Shown here: one piece after another, positions 45,896-57,880 of the stretch
Position numbering within the stretch: the stretch's first letter is position 1
Layout: each line of letters opens with the position of its first letter
Source of the DNA: Stictocephala bisonia
Taxonomy: Eukaryota; Arthropoda; Insecta; Hemiptera; Membracidae
DNA: 64,000 nucleotides
Assembly (NCBI GenBank): GCA_035578905.1
Contig: JAQJVL010000200.1
Coordinates: 124,001-188,000, forward strand
Reading direction: 5' to 3'
Translations under genes and position numbers: made by a program
Notes under the pieces: generated by a model
Told to the model about the DNA's origin: nothing
The model's database searches: none
Seen by the model: only the letters and a program-made list of their open reading frames with translations

Positions 45896-48800
45896 TTAAA
45901 TAATCCCTTTCAACAAAAACTTTCTCTTCAACCCTCTGTTTGATGTGTCAATTTTAGTCACACAAACTTTCCATTGTTCTTCAAAAATTTCCCCGCCACA
46001 GCCACTAAAATAATGAATGACTTCTTTTATTAAATTGATTTTATCGACATTAAACTGGAGTTTGCCCATTTTGCCATTTACGTTGCAGGTGATCCGCTCC
46101 TGGGTCGTGAAAAGGATCTTCATCAAGTCACACGCAAGCAGATCCAAGGAGCGTCCTTTGGACCACATGGCCAGTGTGTCTGGGGGAGGCAACAGCTCAG
46201 CGAAGGGCAAGCTCTGATAAGGTGGTCCCGAACCTACAACAATATTAACAAGTATTAGCAAACTTACCTGAGAAAACAAGTTCCCTAACAGAACACACAG
46301 GAAAACATACAAACACACAATACATATAACAAAAATGTTCAGTGCTATTGACACCTTCATCAGGTGAGAAAAGAGACTGCTTCAATTCCACCTGTCCCAA
46401 GTAAGTGAGAGTGGTGGAGGAATTTTCATGGAACTTCTCAGGTAAGTTTCCTGATACCCTATCTTATTCTTATATATGAGACGCCGACACAACGTTGTTG
46501 GTATTTTAAGGCGAATATGAATGGTTATATGAGTGTAGGATGAGTGTAGTCTGGTTACTATCTGAGTTCGACTGTTTCTCAGAAAGGGCAATTTATTAAT
46601 AGCCCAACAGCCAGGGCTTTTTTTCCAATTCAATTCAAATATTCTTTATTCAAAGTTTGCATAGTATACTAAGAATAGTGTCATATTATAAAATAAATAA
46701 AAAATAAATAAAAAATAAATAAATAAAATATGATATTATGATAATATAAATGTTACCTTAAAAACTATTAAACCTTATTAAACTATATTATTAAACTATT
46801 AAACCTTAAAAACCTTACAACTAGAATATGTTCTTCTAAAGGTCTACAATTTTGTAATACTGTATAACAATGTTATGTTTTTCAAAATTACAACATTATT
46901 ACTATCCGCAATTATACTATTATTTAGCTGTCTCAAATACCTCATCTGTCGTATATGGAGCGATATTGATTAAGTACTTTTTTAATTCTTTCTTAAATAC
47001 TTTATTTGATTGGATGTTTTTTAATTTACAAGGAAGCATTTGCAGAAATTTTTAACCAGAGTAGCTTGTCATTTTTTTATAAAATTCTAGATTGTGTCGT
47101 TGTGTGATGAGACCCTTACCCCTGGTATTGTGTCCATGAGAAGAGTGCTCCTTGCCATGTTCTTTTATGTACATAATAGAGTTTAAAATGTAGAGTCCAT
47201 ACACGGTTAATATATTTAATGTTTTAAAGTGAGATTTGACTGAGTCAAGAGGTTTTAATCCAATAATTATTCTTATTGATTTTTTTATAAAACTAGAATT
47301 TTGTTGAGATTTTTATTGGATGTGTTTCCATATAAGAAGATGCCATACGAAATGTGTGAATGAATGTACGAAAAGTAAATCAGTTTCAACGTTTGCTGAC
47401 TGCAAAGGCTGTACATTCTTTTTAATGCATAGGGGCCTGAATTTATTTTAGTGCAAATATTTTCAACATGTCTATCCCATGATAAGGTTTGGTCCAAAAC
47501 TAATCCTAAAAATGTTGTCTCATCTATTTGTTTGATTTTATTTGTTCCTAAATAAATGTTTGGGTCTATTTTATTTTTACTATTTATTGTAGTGAAGACC
47601 ATAAAGTTGGTTTTGCTTGTATTTAAATATAAATTTTGATTGAGTAGATGCTGTTCAATTTTTATCTACTCATATCTCACGTTTTATATTAATTTTTTAC
47701 TTTAAAACGATCAAGCATCTGTTACTTTCTAGACAGTTCTTTTATATAGTGTAAACAAACTTATCATATTTATATTTAGATTAATTGTTAAAATGAAAAT
47801 TTAGAAATAGGCTAATTAACAATCAATGTTAATGTACACGATCTCTATATCTTAATTTGTAGGCTTAAGCGGCTGGTGTCATTACTATAAATTATATTTT
47901 CCAGTAACAACTGTGTCAAGGTGTTATTTACAATATTTACACCACCAAACATTTCACCCATGTTTTGATGTGGCATCCTCAGTGATATCTCAGAGACTGA
48001 GATGGCATTACAATTTAGTCAAGACTCGTCGAACTAGTTCTGCAGATCCAGAACTGCTATGTTGGTTCAGGGCAGGGGGCGTGCTTGGTGATGCCCCTCC
48101 CCTGCAGAACTGGTTTGATGAGCCATGACTAAATAGCCGAAATATTTTATTACCATTTCAGTCTTAGAGATGCCACTGAGAATTCCACATCAAAGCAAGG
48201 GGAAAACGTTTGGTGATGTAAATAGCACCTAACACTGTAATTACCAGAAGCTTTTTTTTAGCAACATTCTATACTTCGCTGATAGTTGAGGAGTAGAAAG
48301 GGGGTGGTTTATGCACTGACATTCAGCTAATTTTTACATAGAAACTACATTACGATCTGTTATAATCTGTGGGCCCCTCCACCACCACCACCACCACTGC
48401 TGCCACTTACCCAAGGACAGTTGGAACTAACTCAGTCTCTCTTCTCACCTAAGAAGGTGCCAGTAACATTGATCATTTGTGATATATGTTGTGTCTTATG
48501 TTTGCCTGTACATTGTGTTAGAGGACTTGTCTTCTCAGGTAAGTTTGCTATGTCTTATCTCTCCTACTATATTAATTTCAGGTCTAGTGTCTTATAACCT
48601 AACCAAAAAATCAAAAATTTTTACAGGGATATTCGAATTCTCTACAATATTATTTCATTGTAGTGCATTTCAATTTTAAACAAAATTTTGAACAAACACA
48701 CAAATAAACTTGAAGGAAATAAAACACTATTTTAAATATTTATAGGTCACTTTGGTTTTTCTCGTAAAAAGTCCTGCTGTTTGCATATAAAAAACTTACT

Positions 48801-51800
48801 TAAGTCATTCTGCAACTCATTCCTGGAAGCCATGGAAGGCATCGGAAGATCAGGTGATGATAAGTCTTCTGGAAGCTCATCTATTGGAATATCTCTATAA
48901 ATGTCATGAGCATTTATTATTGGACTTTCTTCTTCCATTACTTCTACTTTGACAAACTCTTCTTTGATTCTTTCACTTATCCAAGATGGTTCAGTTCTAA
49001 TAAGCTTGCTGTGTTCTGCAATGTGTGACGACCTTTTTCTTTTTGGTCTTTTTTCCTTAGAATGGGTAGTTTCTTGTTCTGTTTCTTCAACCTTTACAAA
49101 AATAAAAATGGTCATAAATATTATTATATTTTATAACCAAAAATCAAAAATGCATTTAAACTAGATAATTAAATTTAAATAGTGAATTTTTCAATTAGTA
49201 GACACTATAAAGGAAAGAAAACTGGATTTGTTAGGACTCAGTGAGCCAAAATGGAGAAGAGAGAATAGCTGTGGGATTGTTATAAAATCCTATTCTTAAC
49301 CAACAGTCATTGGCGATAAAACTGTCATTTTTGGAATTGAAGTAGGAGAACAGAAATCAAAGAGTCACTGGAGAAGGTAAAGTTTGTATCTGATATAATG
49401 ATTAGTTGAAAAGAGAGAGAGCATCCCCAAGCTCAAATTAAGAGAGCATTGGGATTTTGCAAGTTTATGCACCACAAACCAGGGGGAGGGGTACAGACCA
49501 AGAAAAGGAGGAATTTTTAGAAGAGTTGGAAGAACAGCTAGAGGGTAAAAACGTCCAGATCTAAATCTATTTTAAAAATGGGAAAGATCAGAAGAGATTA
49601 TGAAGAAGCATTGGGAGCCTTTGAATATGGCCAGAGAGTTGTGGAGATGATAAGATTATTAGACCTGCGTGTAAGTTATAGACTGGTATTAAGAAATTGC
49701 CATTTTCAAAGAGATAAAGATTGTCAATGTTTAAGTCACTAGATAAAGCTAGGATGGAAATTTGAAAAAAATGTTATTGATTACATGATTTTGGATAGAG
49801 AGGGAAGGGATGTATAGATTTGAAAGCTATACCAAGCATCAATATGAGGGGATATCATCGATTATTGATACAGGTGTTCTTAAGATTTCAATGCAGTGGT
49901 TAAATAAAAAAGTGACTTTCAGACAAAAAATTTACTCAACAAATTTATTATTATGAAATAAGGAAATAGCTGAAGGATTTAAAGCTATAGTTCAACATAA
50001 AATCCTAAAAGGAGAGTGAGTGGGGTGATGTTGAATAATAACAGAATTATTTCAAAACATTTTAAGCAGATGCAGCAGAAAAGGTGTATGAAAGAAAAGC
50101 AAAAAAGGAAAAAGAAAAACACAACAGACTGGTGGAAAGGAAGAACGATATTTTCAGCAATGGAAATGCACAAAACATTCAGGAAGTGCTGGAAAAGCAA
50201 TTTACCTAAAGAGAAAAATACCTGTATCTATCAGGAAAATGGAAGAACGTGAGTTTTCAAATAAATTAAATGAAGATATGAAAGTTGGAAAAAGATGATG
50301 AGAAGAGAGAATGGATACGATGATGAGAAAAAAAGAGAACGGAAGGAGATAAGTGGCTATAAAAGATGAAAATGGCAGAATAGTAATTGATGGACAAGGA
50401 ATTCATAAATAAATAACAGATACTTTAAGGTCTTGCTAAATTCGGGAGAAAGACATGAAGGAAAACTATAAGAGTTGGAGGATATTTCATTGAATTACGA
50501 GTGTTATCTGTACATTAAGGTTTCCAACTAGCTCCCATTCCGACAGAGCAATCCAGCATAAAACTGACAACAGCAACATGTTACTCGCTTTCCCCACCCC
50601 TATTTTGGACAGTCCATTAACTATGGAAAGGGAAATCGACGCTCCCGTAAAGTGTCAATTGCTGTCTGTGATAAGATTTCTATGATTTTAGGGGTCAACC
50701 ACTTTCGAAATCCATCATCAGTTGACCATTGTATAGGGAGATTATTGTACAGAAATAACTAATATGCGTAAGTGGTGTAGTGAATTTATAATAGGCTAAA
50801 CAAATATGAATGAAGAGACCTTCTGCAGCCATCCATCAGTTACAGATGAGACAATAATGAAAGTTTAGGAATGTTTGCTTGCAGATCAGCTTATGACTGT
50901 GTGAGAGATTGCCGAACAGATGGATGACATCTCTAAGACTACCACGAACAAGATTTTGTTGGGCCACACAGAACAAAAGGAGAGGTTGACTGACGAGCAT
51001 TCGTTTGCACCATTACAACACCCGCCCTCATGTCGCCAGAACCACGATTGATCTCATTGCCAAAGTTTGGTGGTAAACCATCCTCCATACAGTCTTGATT
51101 AGGCCCCAAGTGACTATTTGTTCCTCAACTCGAAACAACACTTGGAGGAATGAAAATCTCAAGTGAGGATTCCTTCCTACACTAGTCGGCAGGAGAATGG
51201 TATAATGGGAGTATGACAAAGCTTCCGAAGCAACTCCAATAGTGCACTGATCATGACGGAGACTACATTGAAAAATAGCTAAATGTCTTAAGATTTCAGA
51301 ATCTGTAATTGGTTTTGCAATAAAATGATGTTTAACAACAATGTGAAAAAGCATTGGAGATCTTAATTTAAGGACAACCATCGTAGCTAAAGTTTGCTGT
51401 TGAAAAGTATGAAGGCTAAATAAGCTATAGTGGATGAAATAACAATAGATATGATAAACGTCTTTAAGATTTCCATGATTATAGCGGTTAAGTAGTGTTT
51501 ATGGTGTTTAGTAAGTAAGAAAATGCCAGATGAATTGAAAGAGGTTATATAGGGTAGTGACAATATTCAAGAAAGGTAGTAGGAAGAAATGTGAGAACTA
51601 TAGAAGAGTTACCTTAATGAGTCAGATTTCCAAATTGTTGAAAAGGTTGTGTAATACAGATTAAGAGATAAAAAGAAAAGCCAGTTAAGTAAAGAGGTTT
51701 TCGAAGTGATTACTGTAAATTTAACATTTGTAACATGACAATTAAAATAGAGAAGCATTGGGGAATATGATTTGAAACTTGTTTTTACTAATACAATGAA

Positions 51801-54800
51801 TGGATTAAAGAGTTGTACAAAACACATGAATGCTGTGTAAGAACTACAATGGGATGTACTGAGCGGTTTAAAGTTAATAAAAGACTAAAGAAAGGTATTT
51901 TGTAACCAGAATCATTTAATGCTATGATGAAAGTAATGCTTAGACAAGTGAAGAATGTCAATAGAAGAATTTATGATTTTACAGTAAATTTTACATAATT
52001 TGGGCCTCTTGCTAGCCTAATGGGTAGCACTCTTGACTTCAATGCAGGAGGTCGAACTAAATTTAACTTGATGGGTTTGGGCCATTGTCCCATAACAACG
52101 TTAGAATAATCAATATAAAGTGCCACTGGCGTTGAAATAAAATTAAAATAAATAATGATGTGGGTTAAGGATAATCGTCACAGGGGCAGCTGAGTGACTG
52201 GTCAGAAAGCATGAAGGATAGGAGTCAGAAAAATAGTGAAGTAATGATTGTTGTAATGGATAATATTCAAGAGAAACCTCTGTTAGTGAAAAAGGATGAT
52301 CATTTCAAAAACTAAATGAAGCAATATCGAGTGTCATTAAAATGGAGCAAGAGGTAGTAGATTTGGTAATGGAGCAAGTTTCTAACAAAGTGTCACAAAC
52401 TAAGTTTGAAATAACAATACATCATTAAAGAGAGCAAAATTTACTATGTTTAAATCATATTTTAGTTCAATAGTTACTCATGGATTAGAGTCATAGAACA
52501 TTAGGGAACAAGAATGGGGTTGCATGCTGACATGAGGTTCATAACCTACACCATGCAACAGGTATAGGTTCAGACAACCACAAAAGAAATTCTGCACTTG
52601 ATCTAAGACTCAGATACCTCAGAATTAGTTGCTGAGGCTGACAATAAAAGAATGGCAAATTTGGAACGTAATAAACTCAGAAAGAAAACCTAATGGGACA
52701 AAGAGAACTGAACATTGGGGAATGTGAAATGGACAACACAACACACAAAGTTCCTCCGCTAGGAAACAATAATATTCCACCATAACAGCTCATATTAACC
52801 AACAACCAAGATGTCAAAAATCATTAGGTCACTAAAGAAAAAAACCTTAGCAGCGTTTGATAGAATTTCGACAAAAATACTAAAGCTAGTGAGGATGACT
52901 TAATGCAACTATTAGTTGACATCACCAACAAATCGCTTTGCTCTGGTACCTGCCTAATGGCCTTAAATCTGGCTAAGATGTACCCTTAATTTTAACAAGG
53001 CTGTACAACACATGGACTAAATTATAGGATCTATTACTAATAACTAAAGCTTCTGGTAACAATCAACAGCCTTGACACAGTCGTTACCAGAAGCTTTAGT
53101 TATTAGTAATGACACAAACCACTAAAGCATACAAAATAAGACACAGGCCCATCTCATTGATTCCCACCTTTTCTAAAGTAATAGAAAAAAATTGTGTTGA
53201 ACATTGAACATTTGTCAACGTACCAACTACTGACACCTTACCAATACAGATTCTTAAATGTAAAATCAACAATTACAGTCTAGATTAGTCTCACAGAGTT
53301 CCTTATCAGAGAAGGCAACACTTGTACAGTCATACTGTTGTACTACAGTAAAGCTTTTGACTGTCTTTCTCTTGAACAACTTCTGGATAAATTAACAACA
53401 CCTGGCATTTAAGGCACATCAAAAATGTGGTTTACCCACTGCCTGACAGGATGAAGCCAAATGGTTAAAACAGATCGCATAAGCAGATGGAAACTATAAA
53501 AAATAAGGTCAGTACCAAATTGATCTCTAGAGAAGTTCCCCAGGAATGTACTTTTTACATTCCTGTACATGCCTTTACTTTTTACCCTCTTCACAAATGA
53601 CTTTCCCACTTACATGCAAGACCATAGTAAAGGCCTAATGTGCACTGATGACACAGTCTTGCTGCAAGGAAAGAGAACCCTTGAAGATCTGGAAGTTGAC
53701 GCCTACATAGCTCTCAATATGGCCATCCAACACTGCTATGGAAATGAACTGGTCATCAATGAAAGGAAAACAAAACAACAGTCCTGGGAAAAGAAATTAT
53801 AAGAAGAATTCCTGAATTTGATAAGACGACGTTTTTTTTATCAAATACTTTGGTGTGATGATATATGACAACCTTTCCTGGACCTTACATATAGACACTC
53901 CCTGTAATAAACTCTGCACAGGACTTAAGTAATGTGATTATAGTAAACTGTATCGGGTCGTTTGACCGGTACATTTTTGGTTACTTGTGGTTTGCCGGGC
54001 TGCCTGAGATTGCTCTTACGCTGTCAATTAGTTTACTTTCGAGGCCGTTGGCTCGGACTCTGGTCGTTCCGTGATTCCGGCTCTCGGTCTGTCGGGTTGG
54101 CCTGTCGTTGACCTGTCTTCTTCAGCCTACCGTACCTTCAACGATGACCGGCTAAAGGCTCTTAAACATAAGTGTTCAATTGTGTTATTTCAAATACCTT
54201 ACCACCTTTTTGGTGAAAATATTTTGTTTGAATAGTAATAATCAGGCTTATTTGTTATTTTCAGTGTGTTGTTAGATTGTTTGTGACCTTTGTCTAGATT
54301 GTCAACCAAGGTTCGGGCCCATGTGCTCAATGTTATTATTTTATTATTCATTTCTTTATAATATTATTGTTTTACGTTCAATGTTAGTTCTATATCATTT
54401 TTATTGAGAACGTATCTTCTATATTAACTCTATAGGTGACTACAAATAATAGAAAACACATGCAAACAAAGTAATTACACTAACATTAACAAAGATGACA
54501 GCGATATAGAGCCAACAACCACAAAATAATCAACAATTAATAGCAGCCAAGGTAAAACCGAGGAGAGATAGGATAAGGAAAGAGGAGTTGAGTGGGGGAA
54601 TTCTTTAAGATATTCCAAGAGAAAGAAAACAGAAGGAAAACTAAGGTGTTTGGCTATTTAAAAGAAAATAGAGAAAGGTAGACTGCCAAGGAAAATGGAA
54701 AAATTAATTTTTATAAGAAGACTAAGTTGAAGACCACAAACAAAATGGGTCGAAGAGATAATGAAGACATATAAAGGAAGAGGAAGGCAGTCAGTAGGAG

Positions 54801-56007
54801 GAGATATGTGGAAAGATTGTTATCATTGGACAGGATTAATCACCATCCATAACCAGTGAAGCTGGACCAAAGATTTTCATACAATTTACCTGAACTTTCT
54901 CATTTGATTCAAATTTTCTTCCATAAAGACCCCTGATTTGTAAATCCTCAGCCAAGTGCAAAAATTCAACCAAATTTCTTTCTTCTATGTACACTTCACC
55001 AGTATATATGAATTTTAGTAACTGCTTCAAATTTGAGATTCCAGTTTCTGGTATTATTACAACAGGATGTATAGAAGCTGTGTCCTAAAAAAGACACAAA
55101 CATTATTTGTTTGCTACTCTAAATAATATAATTACTTTTATGAGGAAAAAAAATCCAATGAATACACATCTATAAGAAGCGCAAAAAGAGGGAAATAATC
55201 AGACTTCCTGTGGCAGACGAAACAAGCTTAGAGCAGCTACCAATACGCAGCGCTGGTTGTCCACAGTTTCCTGTCTCTCTCATTCTAATAGCAAGTTGTA
55301 ATCTTCTCTCTCTCTCTAGGCTGCTATACAACAAGCTCGACCTAGGGGTGGCCGCACCAAGCTAGCAGAATTAGAAAAAAAAGTAGTCTGACTTTCTAAC
55401 ATTGGCTTTTTGCTTCTTATAGATGTGTATTCATTGATATATTGTCACAGACAACTTGACTGTTTCCAACATTTGTTTTTACATTTTTACAGACTGATAG
55501 CTTACTATTCATTACAGTACTATCTATAAATTAAATTCATCCACTCACCCCACACAAAAAATTCCTGACAGAGATATATAGTACTAATATAATTTTAATT
55601 TTTCCACAACCACTACTTAGATTGGACCTAAAGTTAACATAGTGTGGAGAAGAAAAATGATTAATGCGGATAGAAAACCTAAGACATTCGAAGTAACCTC
55701 TTTCTGTACGTATGACAATAATCAGTATCCTTCTAGAAGGAGAGAAGAAAATCTTGCCATGAATGTTATACAAATAAAAAATCAATTAATATAATCTATA
55801 TAATATTTATGCTTACCTTAAAGATTTCACTGAAAAATGGGCTGCTGGCTGAGAGAACAACCTGATGAGAGTGGATTTGTTGTCCTCCGCAGGACAGAGT
55901 GACATCAACATATTCATCTTCATTCCACAATGATTCCAAGCTACTCATCAAATTATTTTTAAAAGCATTCCACCTCAAACATACTTCACTATCTGTCATG
56001 GTCCTCC
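45896..56007 (-). CDS. BTB-BEN domain transcriptional regulator, four coding exons
   Basis: Coding exons on the minus strand are 55999-55817, 55084-54890, 49091-48800 and 46233-45896. Phases 0, 0 and 1 all match, giving 335 residues. The 5' untranslated part of exon 1 starts after AG at 56007. Residues 1-126 are a BTB/POZ domain in the arthropod style: CLRWNAFKNNLMSSLESLW, YVDVTLSCGG, HSHQVVLSASSPFFSEIF, then LLKFIYTGEVYIEE and LVEFLHLAEDLQIRGL. A linker rich in E and K follows (EKRPKRKRSSH). The last exon is a BEN domain: AMWSKGRSLDLLACDLMKIL, CNVNGKMGKLQFNVDKINL and EQWKVCVTKIDTSNRGLKRK. BTB domains dimerise and recruit corepressors; BEN domains bind DNA or partners. The same pairing occurs in vertebrate NAC1. 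A nuclear repressor role is inferred. Confidence 0.9.
46235..46380 (-). repeat. Dispersed repeat R abutting the BEN exon acceptor
   Basis: On the minus strand the repeat runs from acctgatgaaggtgtcaata to ttttctcaggtaagtttgct and stops a few bases before the acceptor of the last coding exon. It makes the BEN reading frame look longer upstream (a hydrophobic segment), which is intronic in the spliced model. Confidence 0.6.
46476..46617 (-). repeat. SINE-A 3' fragment, minus orientation, in intron 3
   Basis: It starts at the family's 3' end (inverse of gtcggcgtctcatatat) and is cut at agccctggctgttgggc by the poly-A end of the LINE relic at 46618. Confidence 0.75.
46618..47680 (-). pseudogene. 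LINE 3' relic in intron 3 of the BTB-BEN gene
   Basis: The minus-strand ORF at 47602-47285 reads IKQIDETTFLGLVLDQTLSW, then HVENICTKINSGPYALKRMY and HISYGIFLYGN, the post-catalytic part of a LINE reverse transcriptase. The 3' end has aataaagaatatttgaattg followed by a short A tail (seen as T at 46618-46625). Confidence 0.8.
47861..48252. mobile_element. Foldback element, copy 2, with inner hairpin
   Basis: Left: gtaggcttaagcggctggtg and tgtcattactataaat. Right: gtaattaccagaagctttt. Both halves contain inverse versions of caccaaacatttcaccca. An inner inverted pair (gaactagttctgcag / ctgcagaactggtt) sits in the middle, perhaps a second element. Confidence 0.6.
48427..48560 (+). repeat. Dispersed repeat R, plus copy
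   Basis: From cacctaagaaggtgccagta to cttctcaggtaagtttgcta. Collinear with the inverse of 46235-46380. Confidence 0.6.
50690..51395 (+). pseudogene. mariner transposase relic, internally deleted
   Basis: The N-terminal part reads KWCSEFIIG, NEETFCSHPSVTDETIMKV, QLMTV-EIAEQMDDISKTTT and ILLGHTEQKERL. It jumps to the C-terminal part, RLHHYNTRPHVARTTIDLIA with KFG-W after it, corresponding to the DNARPHVA catalytic block. The middle including the first catalytic aspartate is missing. The 117-codon minus-strand ORF at 51028-51381 is its shadow. Confidence 0.75.
52005..52145 (+). repeat. tRNA-derived SINE
   Basis: gctagcctaatgggtagcac (A box) and gcaggaggtcgaactaaat (B-box-like) are about 30 bases apart. 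A body with ccactggcgttgaaataaaa and an A-rich tail follows. Confidence 0.65.
52840..53945 (+). pseudogene. Old LINE reverse transcriptase relic related to LINE-2
   Basis: Pieces in order: STKILKLVR-DDL, LLVDITNKSLCSGTCL, LNYR, then after a hairpin insert PISLIPTFSKVIEK, YYSKAFDCLSLEQLLDKL (with one stop), LLFTLFTNDFPTYMQDHSKG, MCTDDTVLLQGKRT and NELVINERKTKQQ. The YADD motif has become CTDD. Same family as 15811-18736 but much more decayed. Confidence 0.8.
53033..53110. mobile_element. Hairpin insert (foldback family) inside the LINE relic
   Basis: Two perfect 28-base arms (53033-53060 and 53083-53110, starting attactaataactaaagct) flank a 22-base loop. The insert splits the conserved NYR-PIS motif of the reverse transcriptase. 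The outer sequence continues with family-specific acaaaataaga at 53127-53137. Confidence 0.8.
53946..54200. other. GC-richer island without recognised function
   Basis: It stands out from the AT-rich surroundings (ggtttgccgggctgcctgag, ggctctcggtctgtcgggtt). No ORF, tRNA-like box or terminal repeat was found. It may be a fragment of an unidentified repeat. Confidence 0.3.
54560..54835 (+). pseudogene. LINE C-terminal relic of the RPRTKW type
   Basis: One frame reads KMEKLIFIRRLS then RPQTKWVEEIMKTYKGRGRQ and GGDMWKDCYHWTGLI. This compares with the GRPRQKWSKQVKGDLERLG tail at 39740, so it is the same lineage. It ends just before BTB exon 2. Confidence 0.55.
55156..55436. mobile_element. 281-bp MITE in intron 1 of the BTB-BEN gene
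   Basis: Perfect 25-base inverted ends, starting caatgaatacacatctataa. The next bases (gcgcaaaaag / gcaaaaag) continue the match with a two-base gap. A ctctctctctctc run lies in the middle. No flanking duplication was recognised. Confidence 0.75.
55440..55800. other. Rest of intron 1, nothing recognised
   Basis: The 82-codon minus-strand ORF has no family resemblance and lies outside the spliced model. Confidence 0.4.
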
Positions 56008-56009
56008 CT

Positions 56010-56485
56010 ACAAGACAATTATAGGTATTTAAAAAGTAAATCATAATAAACGAGTACTTGTAGTTCAAGAGTTAGGGTGCTGAATATATTATATAGCTCC
56101 AAACTTTGTTATCTGAAATTACAGTACAAAGGACTTGCAACTGATCAGATTGCGACTGTCCACAATCCTTCCTGTACAGATCATATTATAATAAAGGTAA
56201 ATTGTTATTTTAGTGGTAAAAGTGCATAATTTTGCACTACTACATACATGATACAATAGCATTGCATATGTACTGCATAAGAGGGTACAAGTATGCTGCA
56301 AACGAAGGTACGTTCAGTTTCCAAACCCTTATTGTTCTTAACATTATATTTCCCAACCCTTCCATATTTATAGAATGTCGCACTAGGCACCATGGTTCCC
56401 GCACAATGTTACCTTGTCAATAGTAGTTAAGAGTCAGTGACCGAGCTGAATATACCACTGCAGAAAGTAAAAAGTCACCCCTTCT
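56010..56485. other. Upstream region of the BTB-BEN coding exons
   Basis: It should contain further 5' untranslated exons and the promoter. No core promoter element could be called. Confidence 0.3.
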
Positions 56486-56488
56486 TAG

Positions 56489-56977
56489 CTCTCAGATGAT
56501 TTTTTTACTTCTTACTCTGACGTCCTCATGTTGAAAGTTATTAGTCATGAAGGGAAAATACAGCTTCTAAACCCATGTATAACACAAGCTATAAAGACAG
56601 TTAATGACATAACTGATGTACTTGACTTTGATAAGCTTAAAAATATTGAAACCCTTATCATACCAATTAATGGCAGTTCCAATGCCTTTGGAGAGAGCGG
56701 TTTACATTGGAGCCTGCTGGTTTTTAGTAAAATACAGAGTAGGCTAAATATTATTATAACACTATGGATGACTACTACTAACTTTCAGCTAATATCGTGC
56801 CAGAACATTTAGCTTACTACTGCGGTCTAGAATCATCTATCCACAGAAATAATTGTTATAAAAGAACCTACCCAAGAAAATTTATATGACTGTGGCATAC
56901 TCGCAATTGACTGCTTCATAACACATTTATTGCCTTCAAATCCAAATGGTACTGTTGTCATACCAGATTTAAATTAA
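56489..56977 (+). pseudogene. Ulp1-like (C48) cysteine protease relic
   Basis: The frame reads LSDDFFTSYSDVLMLKV, then LLNPCITQAIKTVNDI, IETLIIPINGSSNAFGESGL and HWSLLVFSK with the catalytic histidine at 56705. A frame change leads to YYYNTMDDYY, a probable catalytic aspartate region, and then EPTQENLYDCGILAIDCFIT with the nucleophile cysteine at 56891. The order His, Asp, (Gln), Cys is that of SUMO/NEDD8 proteases of clan CE. At least one frameshift makes it inactive. Related proteases occur in several mobile elements. Confidence 0.7.
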
Positions 56978-57379
56978 ATGGATTGCATTAATTAAAAAAA
57001 GAGCTTTCTTGTTTTATATCCTAATAAATAGTACTAATATTACTAAAAAAAACAATCCTGTCTCTTATGGTGAAAAATGAATATGCACACATAAATTTAT
57101 TACAAGAGAAAAAAAAGTTAATATTGTTAAAAAGACCTCTACAAATTTCCTCTCATCTAAATCTATCCAGAAAGGAAAGAGCGAAATAAAACAGAATTTT
57201 GAATACCAAAAACTCCCAGTTTACAATTTTTTTTCTTTCTCTTGCTAATATTAATTAAGATTTGCCAGATGGAAGGATTTTAATCAAGCCTAATGAAATA
57301 AGATCACACAAGCAAAACATGAATGCTTGTGTGATGTCTACAAAATGGTAGATACGAAAGGGGTAGAGAAATGCTGAAT

Positions 57380-57880
57380 CTGACATTGGTGGCTGACAGT
57401 TAAGGTAGGGATGGTACTAAAAACATCTTCATATGGAAATGAATGAATATGCCAATGTGTTTGGACATGTTCAACCTGGGGCTAATTTAGAAAATGTACT
57501 GAGAGCACTCTCAAATGATTTAAATACACACTTGTATACAAAGAATGATTGGTTCATCATTATGGCAGGTTGTAATGATGCTGATAATGGTGGTAGGAAT
57601 TCTTTAAACTTAACCGTAAAATTAAAAAAATTACTTGAAGAAAACATTTTAAAACTCCAGCAAACAAATATTATTTTAGCTACAGTACCATACCACTTCT
57701 AACTTCAGTGTAATGATGATAAAACATAAACTTATTGCTGACATAAATACAGAATTAGACATTTGGCATACAGGTATACAAATGTTGACTTGCTTGATCT
57801 ATACTTGTTGGAGGGTGGCAACATACTGGGCATGGACTCCATATCAATAAGAATTGCAAAAAATGAGTTTCCAAGATGAT
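57380..57880 (+). pseudogene. SGNH/GDSL hydrolase-like relic
   Basis: Upstream of the 89-codon ORF (57433-57702) another frame gives VADS-GRDGTKNIF, the serine block with a stop after it. The ORF gives NVFGHVQPGANLENVL, DWFIIMAGCNDADNG (the G-x-N-D block) and NIILATVPYHF. A final segment VDLLDLYLLEGG-ILGMDS stands where the Asp-His block would be, with the histidine replaced. Esterase domains of this kind are known in ORF1 proteins of CR1-like and other insect LINEs. Confidence 0.65.

Larger units (their letters stand above)
49195..52470 (+). pseudogene. Ancient non-LTR element of the GVRQGDGLSP lineage in intron 2
   Basis: Fragments of an endonuclease (KKLDLLGLSEPKWRRENS, REHWDFASLCTTNQG, NVIDYMILDREGRD) at 49195-49810 are followed by reverse-transcriptase pieces at 51540-51960 (KKCENYRRVTLMSQISKLLK and GCTERFKVNKRLKKGIL). 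Every frame has stops. It is interrupted by a mariner relic (about 50690-51395) and a SINE (52005-52145), so it is the oldest layer of this intron. Confidence 0.6.

Noticed and set aside
46234..46360. Hydrophobic N-terminal extension of the BEN ORF (MKVSIALNIFVICIVCLYVF)
   Set aside because: It is encoded by dispersed repeat R inside intron 3. The acceptor at 46234 and phase 1 joining to exon 3 explain the frame better than a signal peptide.
51028..51381. 117-codon minus-strand ORF
   Set aside because: It is the antisense shadow of the mariner C-terminal relic, which reads ARTTIDLIA on the plus strand.
56489..56977. Polinton/Maverick origin for the protease
   Set aside because: Polintons carry adenovirus-type cysteine proteases, but no DNA polymerase B, integrase, ATPase or capsid gene is nearby, while a LINE endonuclease follows on the same strand.
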